From: Durusdinium trenchii
Lineage: Eukaryota > Sar > Dinophyceae > Suessiales > Symbiodiniaceae
Reading direction: 5' to 3'
Assembly: GCA_963970005.1 (NCBI GenBank)
Contig: CAXAMN010025361.1
Location: forward strand, 688,274 to 752,273
Length of the DNA stretch: 64,000 nucleotides
The notes beneath the pieces were generated by a model, which was given only the letters and a program-made list of their open reading frames with translations, did no database searches and had not been told where the DNA came from. Positions 59,330 to 64,000 of this stretch are shown in pieces. The position numbers and the translations under genes are program-made. Within the stretch, counting starts at the first letter, position 1. Every line of letters starts with the position of its first letter.

Positions 59330-59525
59330 CATCCCGAACATCCCGGACGGCACCTTGAGAGCATAGAAGGCATTGGACCTGCGTGACGGGCGAAAAACGT
59401 CATTCATTTAAGACATTGGAGCCACAGGCCTTGAGTTTCTCAAGAAACGTGAGGTTCGACGCGGGCGCCATGGAACGAACGCGAGGAAGAAGACCGGAAA
59501 GGGGCACTGTGAAGGGATGGGGATG
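59330..59525 (-). CDS. Exon-like stretches with a possible start codon
   Basis: ATG 59471 begins MAPASNLTFLEKLKACG, and after CACGCAG near 59378 the strand reads SNAFYALKVPSGMFGMSELV then FHGR. Both have coding-type third positions, but the junction between them does not fit a simple intron. Confidence 0.33.
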
Positions 59526-59716
59526 GGACAACTTGTCCGAACACTTGGGGGCGAGGAATGCCTAAATAGTGGTGTCAGGTCGTGTTACCAGTACTTGGAG
59601 GTGGTTTGCCAAAGCCATATCTGCCATGAAACCAAATCAACTCGCATATCTGGACCATCTCAATTTATAGGTACCATAGCAATTTGATCTGATCTTCTGG
59701 CAGCTTGGATCAATAC

Positions 59717-60204
59717 CAGTTGGGCGGATCGTGAAGAATCCCTATTCATTCCCTCCTCGTCGCGGCCCTGAAAGAACTGCAGGCGCATGGATGAACTTCG
59801 CGTAATTCTAGTGACTCCAAAACGGGTCACTGTCAAGAGGCCGATGTTGTTTGGGTTGACGTCACTTGGAAGATCGTGCGGAGAGGCTCCGCCACGATGT
59901 ATGGATGGTGAAACATGGTTGACCCTGCAGTGGCCGGGTGGCAAACACGGGAGCCTGGCCAACCAATGACCCTAACCCCTCTCTTATATGTTTGTTTGCT
60001 TCAGCAATTCATCATCCTATCTCAAGTCAACAAGGGTCCTGCAGTAAAATGTTTCCATATATTTCCCTCACTATTCCCAAGTAGCTTTTGAACGAATTTG
60101 CTTGCCAAAAAAATATCAAACACATAATTAATACCTTTGGCAAAAAAGTGCTGAACCGCGAGTTCAGAACTCCACTCCTGTCCATCGTCGCCTAAGGTAG
60201 TGGT
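59717..60204 (-). CDS. Three exons in phase of an unknown gene
   Basis: Exon 60204-60135 (TTLGDDGQEWSSELAVQHFF, AK; G|GTATTA donor) joins 59954-59866 (SRVCHPATAGSTMFHHPYIV, AEPLRTIFQ; GT donor) and then 59776-59717 (FFQGRDEEGMNRDSSRSAQL; GT donor), all in phase. It sits just left of the Copia-type element, opposite to it; upstream exons may be beyond or under the element. No family recognised. Confidence 0.48.
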
Positions 60205-60319
60205 CTGGCATGCTGGGCCTTGGAGACGGGGGATCTGCATCCAGGGTGCATCCGTCCGGTTCGAGGGCCAAGTTCAATCGAAACAATATGGGGCCATCCA
60301 ATTCCCCTCCATTGATTCT

Positions 60320-60433
60320 GCGAGTAAAGAAGTGTACCAAGCACTCTTGAAAACCCCCCACACAAAACAAACCATTAACTTGGCGATGTTTGGCTCAAGA
60401 AAGAAAAGGTCCGAGTGAATTGCACTCACATGG
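60320..60433 (+). repeat. Left terminal repeat of the Copia-type element
   Basis: GCGAGTAAAGAAGTGTACCA through CACTCACATGG, matching 62674-62789 apart from a two-base indel and one or two substitutions. The high similarity suggests a fairly young insertion. Confidence 0.75.
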
Positions 60434-60446
60434 GTTATGAGCCCAA
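60432..60446 (+). other. Putative primer-binding site (tRNA-Met anticodon arm)
   Basis: GGGTTATGAGCCCA directly after the left repeat is complementary to a GGGCTCATAACCC anticodon arm of methionine tRNA. Drosophila copia is known to prime from a half tRNA-iMet with a similar sequence, so this supports a Ty1/copia assignment. Confidence 0.6.
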
Positions 60447-60451
60447 GTTAG

Positions 60452-60985
60452 GTGGAAGTCCACCCTGAGGTTCTCAGGTTGATGGCCGCCATGGACCGCA
60501 GGCGAGCGTCTTCGAAAGCTCGGAGGCAGACGGCGGATCAGCAGCTGGATCAGCTGCTAGAGGAGCACAGGGCGAAGTCCGCCCCACCGAGGAGAGCATC
60601 ATCCTTGGAGCCGAGCACGAGCATGGCACCAGCCTTGAAGAGGACGGCTGCAACACCCAAGCAGACTCCGGTGCCACCAAGGGCCCTGGAGACGGTGCAG
60701 GTGCCGATCTTTCCGGATGTTCCTCCGCTTCCCGCCGGTGCAGGTCTGTTACCTCTTCCTCCTGGAGCTAATGGCAATGGTGGAGGTCTTGGATCGGGAG
60801 CGGCAGCCTTGCTTCATCAGGCCCGTGAGGCCTTTGGTGGGTTGGGCCTTCGTGCAACTCCATTCCCTGGGAATGCCTTGGGGAGTGGCAGCCAAGCACA
60901 AATGCCGGTGCTACCTATGGTGACAATATGGCGGCCATCAGCATCATCCAGAACCCCGATGGTCCATGGAGAACGCGGCATCTGA
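60452..60985 (+). CDS. Gag-like ORF remnant
   Basis: 177-residue frame directly after the primer site. It starts EVHPEVLRLMAAMDRRRASS, is basic and helical, then becomes Pro/Gly/Ala-rich. Near 60890 the frame is overtaken by the RNase H frame, which looks like a deletion junction. No zinc knuckle is seen. Role as capsid is inferred from position only. Confidence 0.42.
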   Translation: MEVHPEVLRLMAAMDRRRASSKARRQTADQQLDQLLEEHRAKSAPPRRASSLEPSTSMAPALKRTAATPKQTPVPPRALETVQVPIFPDVPPLPAGAGLLPLPPGANGNGGGLGSGAAALLHQAREAFGGLGLRATPFPGNALGSGSQAQMPVLPMVTIWRPSASSRTPMVHGERGI

Positions 60986-61350
60986 GGCTGCGTGCAAGTG
61001 TTCTCAAAGAACGCCTTCGAGAAGGGTCATGGCGCATCTTTCACCTGGACGGCAAACGCCTCATCGCGGACGTGTTCACCAAGGCGATCGTGGACAAGAA
61101 CGTTTGGAGTTGGTTCCGGCGCTTTGTTCACTTTCAGGCTCCAGAGAGGGGAACGCGCGGGACGGAGGACGTGGCGGAGGTGACGGACGAAGGAGAAGAA
61201 CAAAGTGGAGATGGTGGACGCTGTGACCAAAGTGGCGAAGCTGGCACTTTGTATGGCTGGTTGCGTTGCCGCTACGTGTTTGCCGACAACAACGAGGGTG
61301 GCTTTGGTGGCATCTTTGGCGATTGGCATGGCCTACGTAGTGAAGAGTAG
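60900..61350 (+). CDS. Copia RNase H C-terminal fragment
   Basis: Frame 1 reads YGDNMAAISIIQNPDGPWRT, RHLRLRASVLKERLREGSW and HLDGKRLIADVFTKAI. The D-N-x-A-A-I, RTRHLxLRA and L-x-AD-x-FTK phrases are typical of the RNase H end of dinoflagellate Copia polyproteins. Reverse transcriptase and most of RNase H are missing upstream. The tail to 61350 is not conserved. Confidence 0.72.
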
Positions 61351-62427
61351 TGGGGTTTTCGCGGGGAGCCAGGGACCGGGGGAGTGTTCATCTTTTTCCG
61401 ACAGGGGAATTCAACATGAATTGAAGTCACTTGAACACTCCTCACAACCTCCACCTCGCCTGTGTGCCCTGCGGCGAACGCCGTCACGGGAACAAAAAGA
61501 CCATGAAGGGTCGCAACAACGGACCAGACAAGAAAACACAAGAAATGAACAAGAGGCCATGAATTCCAATGCGTCGGGCCGCACGCAAAACTCTTGGGAT
61601 GTCGTCTCGGAAGCAACAAACCCAAGGGACCCAAACAGTAGCCTAGAGGCTCCCAGTTCAACTACCTTCGAGGTGGAAGCGTCCAGTGCTAGCCATGGCG
61701 TGTGGGGCCGCATCCAAATGCGGCTTCCAGCGGTCTTTCGAGGTGGCCGCGAGTGGTTGGGTCAAGATGAACCAGACAGGTGCACTACACGACCTCGCAG
61801 GCGACCCAGGCAGCGATGGATGAGGGCACGTATGACGTGACGAGGCCGCCCATCTTGGTCACCAGCGAAGGCATGAGGGTACTACGCCCTGAAGAGGTGG
61901 ACACGGAGACACAAACCATCCGCCTCATCCCGAATGCCAGGTTTTTGGAGGGGTCATCGGCAGCGAAAGCACCGCAACCACCGGTGCCTACACAACGGGG
62001 CTATGGAAGTGGGGCTTCATCGAGTGCATCTTCGAGGCCAAGTCAGGCGGCAGCGCGGGGGCAAGCGGCGCGGACGGCTTCGAAGGCAGCGGGATCCTTC
62101 ATGCAAGGGGTCTCCAAATCGGGCTCCGTGGCGACGGGGCGTCCAATGGCTCCACCTACTATGGAGAGGCGGCAACAAGCTGCTGCAGATCGGCCTTGGA
62201 ACAGGCCAGGCAAGGCTCCACCGACCATGCTGATGCGGCCTACGGGAGGCATGATGGATGACCAGGTGGAGTTTCAGGATTCCGTCTTCTGGCCAATCGC
62301 TGTCGATCTGAACTCTACGGTGCCAATCCGCCTGGCCCTTCCAAGCCAGAGTGACCCTCATGAACTCCAGGTCCGTGATCTCTTCGGGGCAGCTTCTGTG
62401 TTCCGGGTGGAACCTTTGCACTCGTGA
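61205..62427 (+). CDS. Two overlapping element ORFs of unknown function
   Basis: Frames 61205-61840 and 61780-62427 follow the RNase H tail. The first has a hydrophobic segment (LALCMAGCVAATCLP, VALVASLAIGMAYVV) and then a Ser/Gln/Glu-rich region. The second starts with PPILVTSEGMRVLRPEEVDT and becomes Ala/Ser/Gln-rich. The end of the second (after about 62250) overlaps a better minus-strand frame and may be a shadow there. Confidence 0.35.
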
Positions 62428-62553
62428 GCTGCCATGATACCTGATGAGCCAGCGGACGCCATCCATGTCGATGTAGTCCCACTTGTCGCTCTTGTGGACC
62501 GGCTTGTAGAAGAGAGCCTCTTCCTCGACGACATCCTGCACGGCGTCCAACAC
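62250..62553 (-). CDS. Minus-strand ORF inside the element, unknown
   Basis: Reads LDAVQDVVEEEALFYKPVHK, SDKWDYIDMDGVRWLIRYHG and RFHPEHRSCPEEITDLEFMR. The R-x-x-F-x-P...P...L...R-x-T layout recalls a short conserved segment found, as I remember, in Symbiodinium retroelement proteins. Opposite to the Copia genes, so it may come from a second, inserted element. Confidence 0.42.
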
Positions 62554-62673
62554 CTGCGGAGTCGACGGAGTGAAATCTCCGGACCGGCCGCTTGGGTCGG
62601 GTACTCGCTGTTTTTGATCCGCTCCGGTCCACGGAGCATGTGAAGTTCAAAGCGGCATAGAATGCCGGGGGGA

Positions 62674-62789
62674 GCGAGTAAAGAAGTGTACCAAGCACTC
62701 TTGAAAACCCCCCACACACAAAACAAGCCATTAACTTGGCGATGTTTGGCTCAAGAAAGAAAAGGTCCGAGTGAATTGCACTCACATGG
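62674..62789 (+). repeat. Right terminal repeat of the Copia-type element
   Basis: Direct copy of 60320-60433, preceded by GCCGGGGGGA, a plausible polypurine tract. Confidence 0.75.
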
Positions 62790-62989
62790 ATTCCAACCCC
62801 ACTTTGAACCACCTACAGTGCTATGTAGCTTGGGTATCGGACTCCGGACCCCCCAAGGTTCTGGCACGACCGCCGAAGCCGCATTCTCCTGCCGTGTTCG
62901 TGCTCGGTTCCCTGGCTGCAAAGCATCAGCATTCTGCACGAGCCAGTTCATGACCCCATCCACGGTCAAGGCCTCGAAGAAGCGCAGTG

Positions 62990-63600
62990 AGACATGTGAG
63001 ACCGATGCGATGGAGACGGCTCGACTCAATTAACGTGGAGCATGGATGAGCGTGGATGAGCATGGTGTGGGGTGCACATTTCAGGATCTGACATGTTCCG
63101 TCACTCCGCAGTGTTCATGTCATTTCATGTCCACTTGGTCTAGTTGTGGGGCTGCGGCTACATGCCCCCAATCTATAGATAGAAAGGTGCATCACTAGGT
63201 GGATCCACTCTCGCAATGCTGCCTGGACATCGTGACACGATCTACTCAGTATACGGGATTAAAGGTAGGGCACCATTGAACAAATTGAACATGTTGATGA
63301 TGGGGAATTCCATTGTGTCAGGTCATTAAAGGCTTGGAAGTCGCTCGTTTCCGGTCTGCACCGTTGCCGACTTTCTGACTTGTCTGGACCAAGGGACTTT
63401 CCCCAATTCGAAGGGGCCACTGTAACAGTGGGGCGCGCAGGTTAGGTACTGTCAACAATATTAGTCACATCAGGTGACTGGAAAACTGTTAATCTGCAAG
63501 GGGGGGCCCGATGTGACGGGGTCACATCAGGGTCACATCAGGTTCCTGTTTACAAGGCGCTTTAGTGATTGAAACATGTTTTGGGTTTAAACGAAATTAT
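62990..63600. other. Gene-free stretch with GGTCACATCAGG repeats
   Basis: No gene seen. The phrase GTCACATCAGG occurs at about 63463, 63520 and 63532, in part tandem. Confidence 0.5.
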
Positions 63601-63617
63601 TCCATTTCCTTTGCGGA

Positions 63618-63649
63618 AGCAGCAGCAGTAGGCATTTACACCAGCAGCA

Positions 63650-63680
<31 letters not shown>

Positions 63681-64000
63681 TACCACCACCACCACCACCA
63701 CCACCACCACCAACAACACAACAACAACAACAACAACAACAACAGCAGGAGCTAACAAGCAGCAGCAGCAGCAGCAGCAGTTAACAAGCAGCAAACAAGC
63801 AGCAAGCCAGGAGCAAACCAGCAGCAAACCAGCAGCAAACAAGCAGCAAGCCAGCAGCAAGCCAGCAGCAAACAAGCAGCAAACAAGCAGCAAACCAGCA
63901 GCACACCAGCAGCAAGCCAGCAGCAAGTCAGCAGCAAACCAGCAGCAAACAAGCAGCAGCAGCACAAGCAGCACAAGCAGCACAAGCAGCAGCAGCAGCA
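63618..64000. repeat. Compound CAG / ACC / AAC / AGCAAACAAGC repeat
   Basis: Runs of CAGCAG, ACCACC and AACAAC followed by about 20 units of CAGCAAACAAGCAGCAAGC-type sequence reaching the window edge. The Leu/Cys/Ala-rich minus-strand ORFs are repeat translations. Confidence 0.9.

Larger units (their letters stand above)
60320..62789 (+). mobile_element. Internally deleted Copia-type (Ty1/copia) LTR element
   Basis: Two direct repeats of about 115 bases (60320-60433 and 62674-62789, only a few differences) flank 2.2 kb. Inside each is a possible TG...CA LTR of about 98-100 bases. Immediately after the left repeat lies a methionine-tRNA-like primer site; before the right one a purine-rich run (GGGGGGAGCGAG). 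The interior carries a Gag-like low-complexity ORF and the C-terminal end of a Copia RNase H, but no protease, integrase or reverse transcriptase, so it is non-autonomous. Exact ends and target duplication are not clear. Confidence 0.68.

Noticed and set aside
63636-63985. Leu/Cys/Ala-rich minus-strand ORFs
   Set aside because: Translation of CAG/CAA/ACC repeats.

Overview
This window looks like nuclear DNA of a dinoflagellate alga, probably a Symbiodiniaceae-like species. Real exons are short, have G/C-rich third codon positions and are spread over long introns. Exons that join in phase use GT, GC and GA donors (for example GT, GA and GC in the single small gene at 57148-57975). Nearly every gene I could reconstruct lies on the minus strand, as in the one-directional gene arrays known from dinoflagellates. 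Copia-type retroelement remnants, small inverted-repeat elements and many tandem repeats fill the rest. Two assembly gaps (34301-34530 and 48204-48213) are present. I see no tRNA, rRNA or CRISPR. Apart from single ORFs, gene models are hand-assembled from splice phases and recognised motifs, without transcripts.

Layout. 1-3621 (+): end of a long ORF, open at the left edge, with C2H2 zinc fingers followed by a ubiquitin-specific protease (USP) domain. 3.7-4.3 kb and 11.9-13.0 kb: two very AT-rich tracts of similar sequence. Between them, all minus: a gene with a DUF7869-like domain (8400-11740), a C5-cytosine DNA methyltransferase (5952-8139) and a fully phased 285-aa unknown (4666-5627). 14.8-20.9 kb (-): a DJ-1/PfpI-family gene with a 612-bp inverted-repeat element in one intron. 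22-24.3 kb: isolated unknown exons. 26.0-32.3 kb (-): a transglutaminase-like gene, six exons in phase, with Cys and His motifs. 33.9-35.5 kb: three minisatellites around a gap. 36-45.3 kb (-): scattered exons of unknown genes and two copies of a small MITE. 46.8-53.1 kb (-): the C-terminal half of a Ser/Pro-rich unknown, with a duplicated exon. 54-60.2 kb (-): two fully phased small genes (169 and 133 aa) and parts of others. 60.3-62.8 kb (+): an internally deleted Copia-type element with short terminal repeats. 63.6-64 kb: CAG/CAA-type repeats.

The recognisable genes cover DNA methylation, redox/glyoxalase-type DJ-1 chemistry and thiol transferase/protease-type transglutaminase chemistry; they do not form one pathway. 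The most interesting block is 3.7-13.0 kb, where a methyltransferase and a possible transposase-like gene lie head to tail between matching AT-rich tracts.
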